Positions 1-9,172 of a stretch of 64,000 nt of DNA are shown in pieces. The stretch is from positions 1,045,404-1,109,403 of the forward strand of contig NZ_JADKPN010000001.1 of assembly GCF_015352455.1 (NCBI RefSeq), read 5' to 3'. Position 1 is the first letter of the stretch, and every line of letters begins with the position of its first letter. The stretch comes from Nocardioides islandensis. GTDB lineage: Bacteria > Actinomycetota > Actinomycetes > Propionibacteriales > Nocardioidaceae. The notes beneath the pieces were generated by a model that did no database searches, was not told the origin of the DNA, and saw only the letters and a program-made list of their open reading frames with translations. Both the position numbers and the translations under genes were made by a program.

Positions 1-104
1 CCCAGCCCGCACCCACCGACGTACCTCCCGCAGCACCGAGGCCGGCGACCACCACCTCCGACCGCGGTCCGGTCGCGGGCATCTCGCCAGCGGGGTGGCT
101 CGCG

Positions 105-971
105 ATGCTGGAGGCCGCCGCGCGCGAGGTGTTCGGCGACGACTGGGAGCCCCGGCTGGCCGAGGTGCTCGCGCTGCTGCGCCGGCGGTTGGCCGGGGAG
201 TACGACGTCGACGAGTTCGGCTTCGACCCCGAGGTCACCGAGAAGCTGACCCTCGCCCTGCTGCGGCCGATCGCGGAGAAGTGGTTCCGCATCGAGGTGC
301 GCGGCGTGGAGAACATCCCCGACGAGGGCGGCGCGCTCATCGTCTCCAACCACTCCGGCACGGTGCCGGTCGACGCACTGATGACGATGGTCGCGGTGCA
401 CGACCACACCGGGCGGTTCCTGCGCCTGCTCGGCGCGGACCTGGTGTTCAGGATGCCGTTCGTCGGCGAGATGGCCCGGCGCGGCGGGGCGACCCTGGCG
501 TGCAACGAGGACGCCGAGCGGATGCTGAGCCGCGGCGACCTGGTCGGCGTCTGGCCCGAGGGCTTCAAGGGGATCGGCAAGCCGTTCAAGCAGCGTTACA
601 AGCTGCAGCGCTTCGGGCGCGGCGGCTTCGTGTCCGCCGCGCTGCGCACCGGCGTCCCGATCGTGCCGCTGTCGGTCGTCGGCGCCGAGGAGATCTACCC
701 GCTCGTCGGCAACGTGCCCGCGCTGGCCCGGCTGCTCGGCGTCCCCTACGTGCCGATCACGCCGCTCTTCCCCTGGCTCGGCCCGCTCGGCATGGTGCCG
801 CTGCCGTCGAAGTGGCTGCTGGAGTTCGGCGAGCCGATCCGCACCGACGAGCTCGACGACGCCGCGGCCGAGGACCCGATGCTGGTCTTCAACCTCACCG
901 ACCAGGTGCGCGAGACCATCCAGCAGACGCTCTACACGCTGCTGATGAAGCGCGAGTCGGTCTGGCGGTAG
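105..971 (+). CDS. PlsC-like lysophospholipid acyltransferase family protein (5' end uncertain)
   Basis: Probable membrane-associated acyltransferase that moves an acyl chain from acyl-CoA or acyl-ACP onto a glycerolipid or similar acceptor. From the ATG it has 288 residues. The acceptor motif is NHSGT at residues 82-86, followed by Asp90, a His-x6-Asp spacing rather than the usual His-x4-Asp. The second block is WPEG near residue 143. A KPFKQRYK stretch follows and may bind phosphate groups. The reading frame stays open upstream to base 3 and encodes Pro/Ala/Thr-rich residues, so the real start may lie before the window and this ATG may be internal. The gene converges with the next one, with only 6 bases between the stops. 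Family assignment is secure; substrate is unknown. Confidence 0.8.
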   Translation: MLEAAAREVFGDDWEPRLAEVLALLRRRLAGEYDVDEFGFDPEVTEKLTLALLRPIAEKWFRIEVRGVENIPDEGGALIVSNHSGTVPVDALMTMVAVHDHTGRFLRLLGADLVFRMPFVGEMARRGGATLACNEDAERMLSRGDLVGVWPEGFKGIGKPFKQRYKLQRFGRGGFVSAALRTGVPIVPLSVVGAEEIYPLVGNVPALARLLGVPYVPITPLFPWLGPLGMVPLPSKWLLEFGEPIRTDELDDAAAEDPMLVFNLTDQVRETIQQTLYTLLMKRESVWR

Positions 972-977
972 CCCCCG

Positions 978-2231
978 TCAGGGGAGCAGGTCGCCGAGCG
1001 GGTCGGTGATCTCGGTGGGCAACGCGCTGCCGACGCCGCCGAGCAGCTGGGTGACGTCGACGGTGGGCAGCGCCACCAGGGTGGGACCGCTGGTCAGGTT
1101 GTTGATCAGCTGGGTCAGGTCGACCGTCGGCAGGACCACCGGCACCGTGGTCACGCCCCCGGTGGGGAGGGCGACGCCGGACGTCGGCACCCCGCCCGTG
1201 GGTACGACGGTCGGGACGCCGGTGGGCTCTCCGGTCGGGAGCACGGTCGGCGCACCCGTCGGGCCGCCGCCGGGACCCACGGTCGGCGACGGCTTGGTCA
1301 CGCTGCCCGGGGGGAGCTCGGAGGCGTCCACGGACGGCAGGACCAGCCCGGGCAGCACGATGTCGGGGAGGTTCACGGCCGGCAGGGCGCCCGTGCCGAA
1401 GCCGGTGCCGATCGTGGGCAGCGTCGGGGCGATCGCGTCGAGGTCGGTGCCTGCGCAGGTCGGGCAGGAGAGCCTGGCCTGGTCGTCGATCCGCATCACG
1501 GTGGTGACGGCGTGCACCCACTCGTCCTCGGCACTCTCGGGCAGCTGTCCGTCGAGGTCGGCGAGCGTCTGCATCGAGGACGCGGTGAACGTGCGCACCT
1601 TGGCCACGTCGCCCGCGTCGCCCTTGTCGGAGTACGCCGCGAGCAGCAGGTCCGAGGCCTCGGTGGCCTGCTCCGTGAAGTCGTTGAGGGTGTCGGCGAC
1701 CGCGGCCGGGTTGTCCTCGCCACGCCCGTCGCGGGCCAGCGCCTCGACCTCGGCGAGCCGCGTGGACGCGTTGGCCAGCACGGTCGAGCCCTTGCCGTCG
1801 TCGCCGACGCTGAACCCGGCCTGGGCGTTCTCGATGCCGCGCTTGAGCGGGTAGAGCGTGTCGCCCGGCAGCGCACCCTGGGCGACCACGGCCGTCGTCG
1901 CGGTCGCACCCACGAGGGCGAGGCCGCCGAGAGCGACGGCGAGCCGGCGCTCGCGCGGGTTGCGAACCCGGCCCGGGTCGACGGGTCGCAGCCGCAGCCG
2001 GTCGGCCTCGGCCGCGGCGACGACTGGCATCGCCGCGACCTCGGCCACCAGTCGAGACCTCAGGTCTGCGAGGAACTCGGGCCGAGCCACTGGCTCGGGC
2101 ACGGCACGGAGCGCGCCGACCAGCTGCAGCAGGTCGTCGTACCGGTCGTCGTGCGCCCCCCGGGCAGACGAACCGTCGACGACAACCGCGAACTGCTCGG
2201 CGCGACGACGCGTCGCGTACGGGCTCATCAC
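978..2231 (-). CDS. DUF5667-type membrane protein, candidate anti-sigma partner of the BldN-like sigma factor
   Basis: Single-pass membrane protein of 417 residues. A charged cytoplasmic N-terminal region of about 95 residues is followed by one membrane segment (about 96-118) and an exported helical domain rich in Ala, Asp and Glu. That domain carries a CPTC pair. The last 140 residues are a low-complexity Pro/Thr/Val/Gly tail. Layout and position directly after an ECF sigma gene suggest an anti-sigma or regulatory partner, the role RsbN plays for Streptomyces BldN. This is inference, since no classical anti-sigma motif was recognised. Start is GTG at 2231 or ATG at 2228; an AGGA lies about 9 bases upstream. 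A BldN-type promoter motif lies about 50 bases upstream. Confidence 0.75.
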   Translation of the reverse strand: MMSPYATRRRAEQFAVVVDGSSARGAHDDRYDDLLQLVGALRAVPEPVARPEFLADLRSRLVAEVAAMPVVAAAEADRLRLRPVDPGRVRNPRERRLAVALGGLALVGATATTAVVAQGALPGDTLYPLKRGIENAQAGFSVGDDGKGSTVLANASTRLAEVEALARDGRGEDNPAAVADTLNDFTEQATEASDLLLAAYSDKGDAGDVAKVRTFTASSMQTLADLDGQLPESAEDEWVHAVTTVMRIDDQARLSCPTCAGTDLDAIAPTLPTIGTGFGTGALPAVNLPDIVLPGLVLPSVDASELPPGSVTKPSPTVGPGGGPTGAPTVLPTGEPTGVPTVVPTGGVPTSGVALPTGGVTTVPVVLPTVDLTQLINNLTSGPTLVALPTVDVTQLLGGVGSALPTEITDPLGDLLP

Positions 2232-2280
2232 AGAAGTCCTGTCAGGTCACTGGCTCCGGCGCCCCCGCCGGACACTGGCC

Positions 2281-2309
2281 TCAACGAGCCCGCTGACCGC
2301 GTGGTTACG
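2281..2309 (-). promoter_or_regulatory. Candidate BldN-type ECF promoter (CGTAAC-N17-CGTTGA)
   Basis: On the minus strand CGTAAC (2309-2304) and CGTTGA (2286-2281) are separated by 17 bases and point at the DUF5667 gene, giving a leader of about 40 bases. Both hexamers match, from memory, the promoter consensus of Streptomyces sigma BldN, whose spacer is reported as about 16. The cognate sigma gene lies just upstream on the same strand. Confidence 0.6.
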
Positions 2310-2375
2310 GCGTACTGGCGAGTAGTAAAGAGTGGACTGGTCCAGCCCGCCCGTGCGGCCCCGTGCGACTCCATG

Positions 2376-3149
2376 TCAGCCCCGGATCCCGTCGGGCAGC
2401 AGCTTGGCCAGGTTGCGCACGCCGCGCAGCTGGAGCTGCTTGACGGCGCCGTCCGAGCGACCCAGGACCGCCGCGGTCTCGGCGATGCTCATGCCCTGGA
2501 GGAACCGCATCACCAGGCAGTCGCGCTGCTCGGCCGGCAGCTCGGTGAGCGCCTCGAGCAGCGCCTCGTTGGTGATGCTGGTGAGGACCTCGTCCTCGGG
2601 CCCGTCGTGGGTGCCGTCGTCGTGGAGGCTCATGTCCTCCGTGGTCAGCTCCAGGCGGGTGCGGCCGGCCTTGAAGTGGTCGGTGCACAGGTTGCGCGCG
2701 ATGGTCATCAGCCACGCGCCGAAGTCCTTGCCCTGCCAGCGGAACCCGCTCATGCTGCGCAGCGCCCGGAAGAACGTCTCGGACGTCAGGTCCTCGGCCA
2801 GCGTCTGCGAGCGGGTGCGGTGGAAGACGAACCGGTAGACCGAACCCTGGTAGTGGTCGAAGAGCATCCCGAACGCCTCGGCGTCGCCGTTGCGGGCGAG
2901 CTCGACGAGGGCGATCAACCGGTCCCGGTCGGCCGCGGACTCCTCGTTGGAGGTGGCGTACTTGCTGTCGTCGCCCCCGTTGTCGATGCCGTCGAAGTCC
3001 TGGCCGCTGGCCGGCTCAGCGATCGGGGCGCCGGCCATGAGGAGGTACCCGGGGCCGGCCAGCAGCCCGCGCTCCTCACGGATGACGGCGAGCACGAGCG
3101 CACGCAGGGCCTCGAGCCCCCGTGTCGCCGTGCCCGGAACTGGCTCCAC
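2376..3149 (-). CDS. bldN: BldN-like ECF RNA polymerase sigma factor
   Basis: ECF-family sigma factor of 257 residues. Sigma region 2 covers about residues 85-150, with AEDLTSETFFRALR and the promoter-melting segment ending FGAWLMTIARNL. Region 4 covers about 195-250, with helix-turn-helix MSIAETAAVLGRSDGAVKQL. Unlike ordinary ECF factors it has an N-terminal extension of about 75 residues starting GLEALRALVLAVI, which resembles the pro-sequence that is removed proteolytically from Streptomyces BldN. BldN there controls morphological development and surface proteins. The DUF5667 gene follows 144 bases downstream, and the rex-hem cluster nearby matches the Streptomyces neighbourhood as I remember it. 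Orthology is judged by sequence feel, not alignment. Confidence 0.85.
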   Translation of the reverse strand: MEPVPGTATRGLEALRALVLAVIREERGLLAGPGYLLMAGAPIAEPASGQDFDGIDNGGDDSKYATSNEESAADRDRLIALVELARNGDAEAFGMLFDHYQGSVYRFVFHRTRSQTLAEDLTSETFFRALRSMSGFRWQGKDFGAWLMTIARNLCTDHFKAGRTRLELTTEDMSLHDDGTHDGPEDEVLTSITNEALLEALTELPAEQRDCLVMRFLQGMSIAETAAVLGRSDGAVKQLQLRGVRNLAKLLPDGIRG

Positions 3150-3172
3150 CCGCGGATCCTTCCCTGATACCG

Positions 3173-3192
3173 CTTACCCCAAGCAGGGTAAG
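3173..3192. promoter_or_regulatory. Inverted repeat in the leader of the BldN-like sigma gene
   Basis: CTTACCC and GGGTAAG form a perfect 7-base dyad with a 6-base centre, 24 bases upstream of the sigma start codon. It could be an operator or a leader hairpin. The spacing is too wide for the BldD consensus as I remember it, so no regulator is assigned. Confidence 0.4.
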
Positions 3193-3242
3193 TGGGTGGG
3201 AGACGGTTGGGAACCTGAATCGGGGTGAAGTGGCCCAGCCCA

Positions 3243-4121
3243 CTAGCCCTGTCGGGGTCGTCCGCGCAGCGCGACGGCGGCCGCCACGGCCCCGGTGACC
3301 CCGCCGGCGACGGTGCCGGCCACCAGCCCGGCGCGGGCCGCCTTCCGGCCGGTCCGGTAGTCGTAGACCCGCCAGCCGTTGGCCCGCGCGTGCGCCCGCA
3401 GGCGGGCGTCGGGGTTGATCGCGAACGCGTGCCCGACCACCGAGAGCATGGGCAGGTCGTTGGCCGAGTCGGAGTACGCCGAGCAGCGGGTGAGGTCGAG
3501 CCCCTCCCGCGCCGCGAGGGCGGTGACCGCCTCCGCCTTCGCGGGCCCGTGCAGCATCGAGCCCACCAGCCGTCCGGTGTAGACGCCGTCGACGTGCTCC
3601 GCGACGGTGCCCAGGGCGCCGGTGAGCCCGAGCCGGCGGGCGATGATGCGGGCGATCTCGATGGGTGCCGCGGTCACCAGCCAGACACGCTGGCCCTGGT
3701 CGAGGTGCAGCTGCGCCAGGGCACGGGTGCCCGGCCAGATCCTGCCGGCCATCGCCTCGTCGAAGATCTCCTCGCCGAGCTGCTCGAGCTCCAGCACGGT
3801 GTGGCCCTGGATGAACGCCAGCGCGGAGGCCTCGGCGTCGGCGACGTGGCCGGGGTCCTCGACGCCCACCAGCCGGAACTTGGCCTGCTTCCAGGCCGCG
3901 GCGGCGATCTCGCGGCTGGTGAAGAAGCGCCGGCGGTACAGACCGCGGGCCAGGTAGAAGATGCTCGCGCCCTGCATCAGCGTGTTGTCGACGTCGAAGA
4001 ACGCCGCCGCCTGCGGGTCCAGCGGCACCGCCAGGGCGTCCTCGACCTCGGCGCTCGACAAGGCCGCCTCCCCGGACATCGAGGAGCGTCGCTGGAGGTC
4101 CACGCGGCGCGGTGCGGGCAC
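3243..4121 (-). CDS. HAD-IB family hydrolase (SerB-like phosphatase)
   Basis: Haloacid dehalogenase-type phosphatase of 292 residues. The nucleophile motif is FFDVDNT (Asp43 and Asp45), motif II is the Thr in WLVTAAP, and motif IV is [10 protein letters not shown]. This pattern is typical of the SerB-related IB subfamily, many of which act on phospholipid or small phosphomonoester substrates. A glycine- and alanine-rich hydrophobic stretch near residues 265-285 may anchor the C-terminus to the membrane. The GTG at 4121 was chosen because the codons from there have coding-like third positions; the ATG at 4079 (278 residues) is an alternative. Neither has a convincing ribosome site. It reads in the same direction as the sigma gene and is divergent from the ligase. 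Confidence 0.85.
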   Translation of the reverse strand: MPAPRRVDLQRRSSMSGEAALSSAEVEDALAVPLDPQAAAFFDVDNTLMQGASIFYLARGLYRRRFFTSREIAAAAWKQAKFRLVGVEDPGHVADAEASALAFIQGHTVLELEQLGEEIFDEAMAGRIWPGTRALAQLHLDQGQRVWLVTAAPIEIARIIARRLGLTGALGTVAEHVDGVYTGRLVGSMLHGPAKAEAVTALAAREGLDLTRCSAYSDSANDLPMLSVVGHAFAINPDARLRAHARANGWRVYDYRTGRKAARAGLVAGTVAGGVTGAVAAAVALRGRPRQG

Positions 4122-4199
4122 ACCGGAAGGGTACCCAGGGCGCGGCCTCACCTGTGTGGTTCCACCTCCGCGTGAGAGGCCCTGTGGAACCATGGACGG

Positions 4200-5780
4200 A
4201 TGTCCCTGGAGCCGTCCCACGAGCGGGCGCAGCCCCACCTGGTCGCCGACCTGGTGGCCCTGGCGGCCGCTCGCGACGGGGCTCGCGCAGCCCTCGTGGA
4301 GGCGTCCGGCAGGCGGCTGACCTGGGGCGACCTGGAGACGGAGGTCGGCCGGGTGGCCGGCGGTCTCGGGCGGGTCGGCCTGGTCGCGGGCCAGCGCGTG
4401 CTGCTGGTGCTGGGCAACCGGATCGAGCTCGTCACGACGTACCTCGCCGCCCTCCGCGCGCAGCTCGTCGCGGTCCCCGTGAACCCCAGGGCCAAGGTCG
4501 AGGAGCTGGCCTGGATGATCGCCGACTCCGGCGCCCGCGTGGTCGTCGCAGACGCGGCGACCGTGGCGGACGCGCGCGCGGCAGTCGCGATCGTGCGCGA
4601 GGCCGGAGATCGCGGGCCGACCCTGGTCGTCGTCGACTCCGAGCCGCTCGACGGCGAGCTCTCGTTCGACGCGGTCCGCGCCGGCGAGCCGGCCACCATC
4701 CCCGCCCGCCCGGAGCCCGAGACCCTGGCCTGCCTCCTCTACACCGGCAGCAGCGCCGAGCGGCCCCGCGCCGCGATGCTCACCCACCGGGCCCTGCTGG
4801 CGAACCTCGACCAGACCGCGGCCGTCGACCCGCCGATGATGCGCGCCGACGACGTGGTGCTCGGCGTCGTCCCGCTCTTCCACGTCTACGGGCTGAACGC
4901 CGTCCTCGGCGGGGTCCTCCGCCAGTGCGCGACTCTCGTGCTCACCGACCACTTCGACCCGCGGGGCACCCTCGACGTCGTCGTGGAGCACGGCGTGACG
5001 ATCGTGCCGGTCGCGCCGGCGGTGTTCCCGCACTGGTTGTCGCTGCCCGACCTGGACGCGTTGCTGCACTCGGTGCGCCTGGTGCTCTCCGGCTCGGCGC
5101 CGCTGTCGCGGGCCGTGGTCGAGGAGTTCCTGACCCGGACCGGCGTGCCGGTCCACCAGGGGTACGGGCTCACCGAGGCCGCGCCCGTCGTCACCAGCAC
5201 CCTGGCCCCGACCCACCCCGTGCCCGGCTCCCTCGGTGCGGCACTGCCCGGAGTCGACCTCCGCCTGGTCGACGACCTCGGGCTCGAGCCCGAGCCCGGC
5301 GACCCCGGTGAGATCCAGGTCCGGGGCGCCAACCTCTTCAGCGGCTACTGGCCCGACGGCTCGGACGGGCCGGGCGCCGACGGCTGGTGGTCCACCGGCG
5401 ACGTCGGGTTCCTCGACGACGGCGGCGACCTGTTCCTCGTCGACAGAGCGGCCGAGGTCGTGGTCGTCGCCGGCTTCAGGGTCTACCCCTCGGAGGTCGA
5501 GGAGGTCGTCGCACGAGTGCCCGGTGTCGAGGAGGTGGCCGTCATCGGCGCCCCGTCCGACCGCGGCTCCGACGTCGTCGCGTACGTCCGCGCGCCCGCT
5601 GCCGACCCGGATGCCGTCGTGGACGCCGTACGCCGGCGGTGCGAGGCCGACCTGGCCGGGTTCAAGCGGCCGTCGCGGATCGAGGTCGTCGACGACCTCC
5701 CCACCACGCTCGCGGGACGGGTGCGCAAGGGCACGCTGCGCCAGCTCGAGCGCCGTCGGGCGTTGGGGATCCTCGAGTGA
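4200..5780 (+). CDS. Adenylate-forming (acyl-CoA synthetase-like) enzyme with diverged motifs
   Basis: Member of the ANL superfamily (fatty-acyl-CoA ligase type), 526 residues, with a large AMP-binding domain and a small C-terminal domain. Visible motifs are PLFHVYG near 222-228, GYGLTEAAP (A5), STGDVG (A7) and [11 protein letters not shown] in the hinge region. Two key motifs are abnormal. The phosphate loop reads [11 protein letters not shown] instead of YTSGTTGxPKG. The C-terminal A10 motif reads AGRVRK, with Arg where the catalytic Lys is expected. It may be a weak ligase, use another substrate, or have lost adenylation. The 3' end overlaps the glutaredoxin-like gene by 4 bases, so the two are probably cotranscribed. 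Confidence 0.85.
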   Translation: MSLEPSHERAQPHLVADLVALAAARDGARAALVEASGRRLTWGDLETEVGRVAGGLGRVGLVAGQRVLLVLGNRIELVTTYLAALRAQLVAVPVNPRAKVEELAWMIADSGARVVVADAATVADARAAVAIVREAGDRGPTLVVVDSEPLDGELSFDAVRAGEPATIPARPEPETLACLLYTGSSAERPRAAMLTHRALLANLDQTAAVDPPMMRADDVVLGVVPLFHVYGLNAVLGGVLRQCATLVLTDHFDPRGTLDVVVEHGVTIVPVAPAVFPHWLSLPDLDALLHSVRLVLSGSAPLSRAVVEEFLTRTGVPVHQGYGLTEAAPVVTSTLAPTHPVPGSLGAALPGVDLRLVDDLGLEPEPGDPGEIQVRGANLFSGYWPDGSDGPGADGWWSTGDVGFLDDGGDLFLVDRAAEVVVVAGFRVYPSEVEEVVARVPGVEEVAVIGAPSDRGSDVVAYVRAPAADPDAVVDAVRRRCEADLAGFKRPSRIEVVDDLPTTLAGRVRKGTLRQLERRRALGILE

Positions 5781-6034
5781 CGGTTCGCGGCACCCCCCGG
5801 GTGACCATGTACGGCCGCCCCGGCTGCCACCTCTGCGAGCAGGCGGCCGAGGTCATCGCCCGGGTCTGCGCCGACCTCGGGGAGGAGTGGGTCGAGATCT
5901 CGGTCGACGACGACCCGGCACTGCGCGAGGAGTACGGCGAGGAGGTCCCGGTGACGCTGGTCGACGGCCGTCGCCACGACTTCTGGCGGGTCGACGAGAC
6001 CCGGCTCCGGGAGGCGCTCACCCGCACGCCGTGA
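5777..6034 (+). CDS. Glutaredoxin-like thiol-disulfide protein
   Basis: Small cytoplasmic thioredoxin-fold protein of 85 residues. The redox motif CHLC sits after the first beta strand ([12 protein letters not shown]) and the cis-proline is in the EVPVTLVDG segment, as in the glutaredoxin-related family common in actinobacteria. It may reduce protein disulfides or mixed thiols. The GTG start overlaps the stop of the preceding ligase (GTGA), indicating translational coupling. The next gene, rex, is separated by a promoter with a Rex-like operator. Confidence 0.85.
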   Translation: MTVRGTPRVTMYGRPGCHLCEQAAEVIARVCADLGEEWVEISVDDDPALREEYGEEVPVTLVDGRRHDFWRVDETRLREALTRTP

Positions 6035-6060
6035 GGCTTGTCTCACCTCGTCCGTCCAGT

Positions 6061-6078
6061 TTGTTCTCACGTTCACAA
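6061..6078. promoter_or_regulatory. Candidate Rex operator in the rex promoter
   Basis: TTGTTCTCACGTTCACAA fits the Rex operator pattern TTGTGAA-N4-TTCACAA, with a perfect right half and a degenerate left half. A possible -35 (TTGTTC, 6061-6066) and -10 (TTACAG, 6084-6089) are 17 bases apart, so a bound repressor would sit across the promoter. Rex autoregulation of a rex-hem operon is known in Streptomyces. Confidence 0.7.
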
Positions 6079-6135
6079 AGTGCTTACAGTGATCGGGCCG
6101 TGCGAGATCGTCGACCGCCGGCTGGAGAGAAGACC

Positions 6136-6792
6136 GTGACGGCCAAAGCGACCAGCGAGAGCGCCCGGGACATCCCCGAGGCGACCGTGGCACGGCTCCC
6201 CGTCTACCTGCGGGCCCTGGTGACGCTGAGCGAGTCCGGCACCGCCACCTGCTCCAGCGAGGAGCTCGCGGCCGCGGCCGGCGTCAACAGTGCCAAGCTC
6301 CGCAAGGACCTGTCCTACCTCGGCAGCTACGGCACGCGCGGGGTCGGGTACGACGTGGACTACCTGCGCTACCAGATCGCCCGCGAGATCGGCCAGACCC
6401 AGGACTGGCCGGTCGTCATCGTCGGCATCGGCAACCTGGGCCACGCGCTGGCCAACTACTCCGGCTTCCGCAGCCGCGGGTTCCGGGTGGTCGCGCTGCT
6501 CGACGCCGACCCCGACCGGCACCACGAGGTGGTCGCCGGCGTCGACGTACGCCCCTTCGACGACCTCGAGAAGATCGTCGCCGCGCAGGGCGTGGCCATC
6601 GGCGTGATCGCGACCCCGGCGAACGCCGCCCAGGACGTCGCGGACCGGATGGTCGCCGCCGGTGTCCGCAGCATCCTCAACTTCGCTCCTGTGGTGCTGA
6701 ACGTCCCGGAGGGCGTGGACGTGCGCAAGGTCGACCTGTCGATCGAGCTGCAGATCCTCGCCTACCACGAGCAGCGGAAGGCCAATGCCTGA
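6136..6792 (+). CDS. rex: Redox-sensing transcriptional repressor Rex
   Basis: NADH/NAD+-responsive repressor of 218 residues. The N-terminal winged-helix domain (about 10-75) includes SAKLRKDLSYLGSYGTRGVGY, the family signature for DNA recognition. The C-terminal Rossmann domain starts with VVIVGIGNLGHAL (GxGxxG) and binds NAD(H); a C-terminal helix swaps between subunits. High NADH releases it from DNA. The GTG at 6136 was chosen because GGAGAGA lies 6 bases upstream; a GTG at 6100 is in frame but lacks a ribosome site. Known targets in Streptomyces include rex-hem, nuo and cyd genes; matching operators occur here before rex and nuoA. Confidence 0.96.
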   Translation: MTAKATSESARDIPEATVARLPVYLRALVTLSESGTATCSSEELAAAAGVNSAKLRKDLSYLGSYGTRGVGYDVDYLRYQIAREIGQTQDWPVVIVGIGNLGHALANYSGFRSRGFRVVALLDADPDRHHEVVAGVDVRPFDDLEKIVAAQGVAIGVIATPANAAQDVADRMVAAGVRSILNFAPVVLNVPEGVDVRKVDLSIELQILAYHEQRKANA

Positions 6793-6955
6793 ATGACGAC
6801 CCATCCCAGGGGCAGACCCGCTGCGCGCCGCCCGGCATCCCGCCTGGCTGCGTTGTCGTCGACTCGCAGGAGATCGCCTACAGCTTCGCTCCTCCGCCTT
6901 GCCAGACGGGCGCCGGACGCCGCTCGCTGGGCCACCCCCTGGGACGGGTCGTCAT
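6793..6955. repeat. MITE-like element between rex and hemA
   Basis: A 163-base segment whose 20-base ends are inverted copies of each other with 19 of 20 matches (6793-6812 against 6936-6955, core ATGACGACCC). Inside the ends a further imperfect inverted repeat (for example CCGGC and CTGGC blocks on both arms) would let the whole unit fold into a long hairpin. No protein is encoded. It begins right after the rex stop, and its last two bases form the A and T of the hemA start codon. Confidence 0.7.
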
Positions 6956-8225
6956 GAGCGTCCTCGTCGTCGGCATCTCCCACCGCTCCGCGCCGGTCGC
7001 GCTGCTGGAGCGGGTGGCGGTCGACGCCGAGGGGGCGGCCCAGCTGGCCAAGGACGTCGCGGCCGGCGAGCACGTCGTGGAGGCCGCGGTGATCGCGACG
7101 TGCAACCGGCTGGAGATCTACGCCGACGTGGACCGGTTCCACGGCAGCGTCGAGGAGCTGTCCGGGCTCCTCGTCGAGCGTGCCGGCCGATCCACCGAGG
7201 CGCTGCTCCCGCACCTGTACGTGCACTACGACGACGGCGCCGTCTCGCACCTCTTCCAGGTCGCGGCCGGGCTGGACTCGATGGCCGTCGGCGAGGCGCA
7301 GATCCTCGGCCAGACCCGGGACGCGCTCGCGCGTGGCCAGGAGGCCGGCACGGTCGGCCCGGCCCTCAACGTGCTCTTCCAGCAGGCGCTGCGCGTCGGC
7401 AAGCGTGCCCACGCCGAGACCGGCATCGACCAGGCCGCGCCCACCTTGGTGTCCGCGGCCCTGGACCGGGTCGGGCACGCGGTGGGGCGTCGTACGGTCG
7501 TGGTCGGCGCCGGTTCGATCGCCGCGCTCGCGACGGCCACGCTGGTACGCCGCGGCGCGACCGACGTGGTCGTCGTCAACCGCACCCCCGACCGCGGCTC
7601 GCGGCTGGCCGCCGAGCACGGCGTGCGGGCCGCAGCGCTGGCCGACCTGGCCGCCGAGGTGGCCGACGCCGACCTGGTCGTGGCCTGCACCGGGTCCACC
7701 GGCGTGCTGCTGACGACCGAGATGGTCGCGCGCCTCGGCCGGCCGCTGGACGTCATCGACCTCGCCCTGCCCCACGACGTCGAGCCCGGCGTCGGCGCAC
7801 TGCCGGGCGTCACCCTGGTGACCCTCGCCGACCTGGCCGACGAGCTCGCCGGCAGCGACGCGGGCGCCGAGGTCGACGCGGTGCGCGACATCGTCACCCA
7901 GGAGGTGTCGGCGTTCCTGACCGCCCGCCGGCAGCAGAGCGTCACCCCGACCGTCGTCGCGCTGCGCTCGATGGCGACCGGGGTCGTGGACGCCGAGCTC
8001 GCGCGGCTGATGGCCCGGCTGCCCGACCTCGACGACGCGACGCGAGCCGAGGTGCTGCGCAGCCTGCGCCGGGTCGCCGACAAGCTGCTGCACCAGCCGA
8101 CCGTCCGGGTCCGCGAGCTGGCCAACGAGGAAGGGGCCGTGTCGTACGCCGCCGCCCTCGCCGAGCTCTTCGCCCTCGACCCCGACGCCGTGGAGGCCGT
8201 CACCCGGCCGGAGGGTCTCGCATGA
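6954..8225 (+). CDS. hemA: Glutamyl-tRNA reductase
   Basis: First committed enzyme of C5-pathway tetrapyrrole synthesis; reduces glutamyl-tRNA to glutamate-1-semialdehyde with NADPH. It has 423 residues, the usual length. The catalytic domain has [14 protein letters not shown] and the nucleophilic Cys50 in ATCNRLEIY. The NADPH domain has [12 protein letters not shown]. The C-terminal dimerisation domain contains [11 protein letters not shown]. It overlaps hemC by 4 bases. The upstream MITE-like element supplies part of the start codon and only a weak GGGACGGG ribosome site, so translation initiation may differ from relatives. Confidence 0.97.
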   Translation: MSVLVVGISHRSAPVALLERVAVDAEGAAQLAKDVAAGEHVVEAAVIATCNRLEIYADVDRFHGSVEELSGLLVERAGRSTEALLPHLYVHYDDGAVSHLFQVAAGLDSMAVGEAQILGQTRDALARGQEAGTVGPALNVLFQQALRVGKRAHAETGIDQAAPTLVSAALDRVGHAVGRRTVVVGAGSIAALATATLVRRGATDVVVVNRTPDRGSRLAAEHGVRAAALADLAAEVADADLVVACTGSTGVLLTTEMVARLGRPLDVIDLALPHDVEPGVGALPGVTLVTLADLADELAGSDAGAEVDAVRDIVTQEVSAFLTARRQQSVTPTVVALRSMATGVVDAELARLMARLPDLDDATRAEVLRSLRRVADKLLHQPTVRVRELANEEGAVSYAAALAELFALDPDAVEAVTRPEGLA

Positions 8226-9169
8226 GCGACGGCGTGATCCGGATCGGGACGCGGGCCTCGCTGCTGGCCACCACCCAGTCGAGGCTGGTGGCGGACCTGA
8301 TCGAGAAGCACCTGGGCCGCGAGACCGAGCTGGTCGAGGTGACCACCGAGGGCGACCGGTCCAGCGCGTCGCTGGCCACGATCGGCGGGACCGGCGTCTT
8401 CGTCAGCGCGCTGCGGGAGGCACTCTTCGCGGGTCACGTCGACGTCGCCGTGCACTCGCTCAAGGACCTGCCCACCGCACCCGACCCGCGGATCGAGCTG
8501 GCCGCCGTACCTCCCCGCGAGGACCCCCGCGACGTCGTCGTGGCCCGTGACGGGCTGACCCTGGGCGAGCTGCCCGTCGGCAGCCGCGTCGGCACCGGCG
8601 CGCCGCGCCGCGCCGCCCAGCTGCACGCGCTCGGCCTCGGCCTGGAGATCGTGGACATCCGCGGCAACGTCGACACCCGGATCGGGAAGGTGCGGTCGGG
8701 CGAGTACGACGCGGTCGTGCTCGCCCGCGCCGGCCTGGCGCGCATCGGGCGGCTCCACGAGGCCACCGAGGTGCTCGACCCGCTCCAGGTGCTGCCCGCT
8801 CCCGGCCAGGGCGCGCTGGCCGTCGAGTGCCGCTCCCTGGACACCGAGCTGCTCAGCGACCTGGCCGTGCTCGACGACGCAGGCACCCGCGCCGCGGTCA
8901 CCGCGGAGCGCTCCGTCTTGGCCACGCTCGAGGGCGGGTGCAGCGCGCCGATCGGCGCCATGGCCGAGGTGGCCGAGGGCGACGACGGCCTCGAGCTGTG
9001 GGTCCGGGCCGTCGCGCTGTCGCCCGACGGCACGCTCGCGGTCCGGATGTCGGCCACCGGAACCCTCCAGGAGGCCGCCGATTTGGGCGCACGGCTCGCA
9101 CGCGACATGCTCGCCGAAGGAGCGGGCGAGCTCACCGACGCACCGGCAGAAACAGTGAGAAGGCAGTAA
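8222..9169 (+). CDS. hemC: Porphobilinogen deaminase (hydroxymethylbilane synthase)
   Basis: Condenses four porphobilinogen molecules to hydroxymethylbilane in the cytoplasm. It has 315 residues. Typical features are [13 protein letters not shown] at the N-terminus, HSLKDLPT with the catalytic region, RRAAQL, RGNVDTR, and Cys240 in EGGCSAPIG, which carries the dipyrromethane cofactor. The start overlaps the hemA stop (ATGA). The gap to the next gene is 3 bases, so hemA, hemC and hemD are translated as a coupled block. Confidence 0.97.
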   Translation: MSDGVIRIGTRASLLATTQSRLVADLIEKHLGRETELVEVTTEGDRSSASLATIGGTGVFVSALREALFAGHVDVAVHSLKDLPTAPDPRIELAAVPPREDPRDVVVARDGLTLGELPVGSRVGTGAPRRAAQLHALGLGLEIVDIRGNVDTRIGKVRSGEYDAVVLARAGLARIGRLHEATEVLDPLQVLPAPGQGALAVECRSLDTELLSDLAVLDDAGTRAAVTAERSVLATLEGGCSAPIGAMAEVAEGDDGLELWVRAVALSPDGTLAVRMSATGTLQEAADLGARLARDMLAEGAGELTDAPAETVRRQ

Positions 9170-9172
9170 CGC

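Noticed and set aside
3173..3192. BldD binding site at the sigma gene
   Set aside because: Half-sites TTAC and GTAA are present but too far apart for the BldD consensus as I remember it; kept only as an unassigned dyad.
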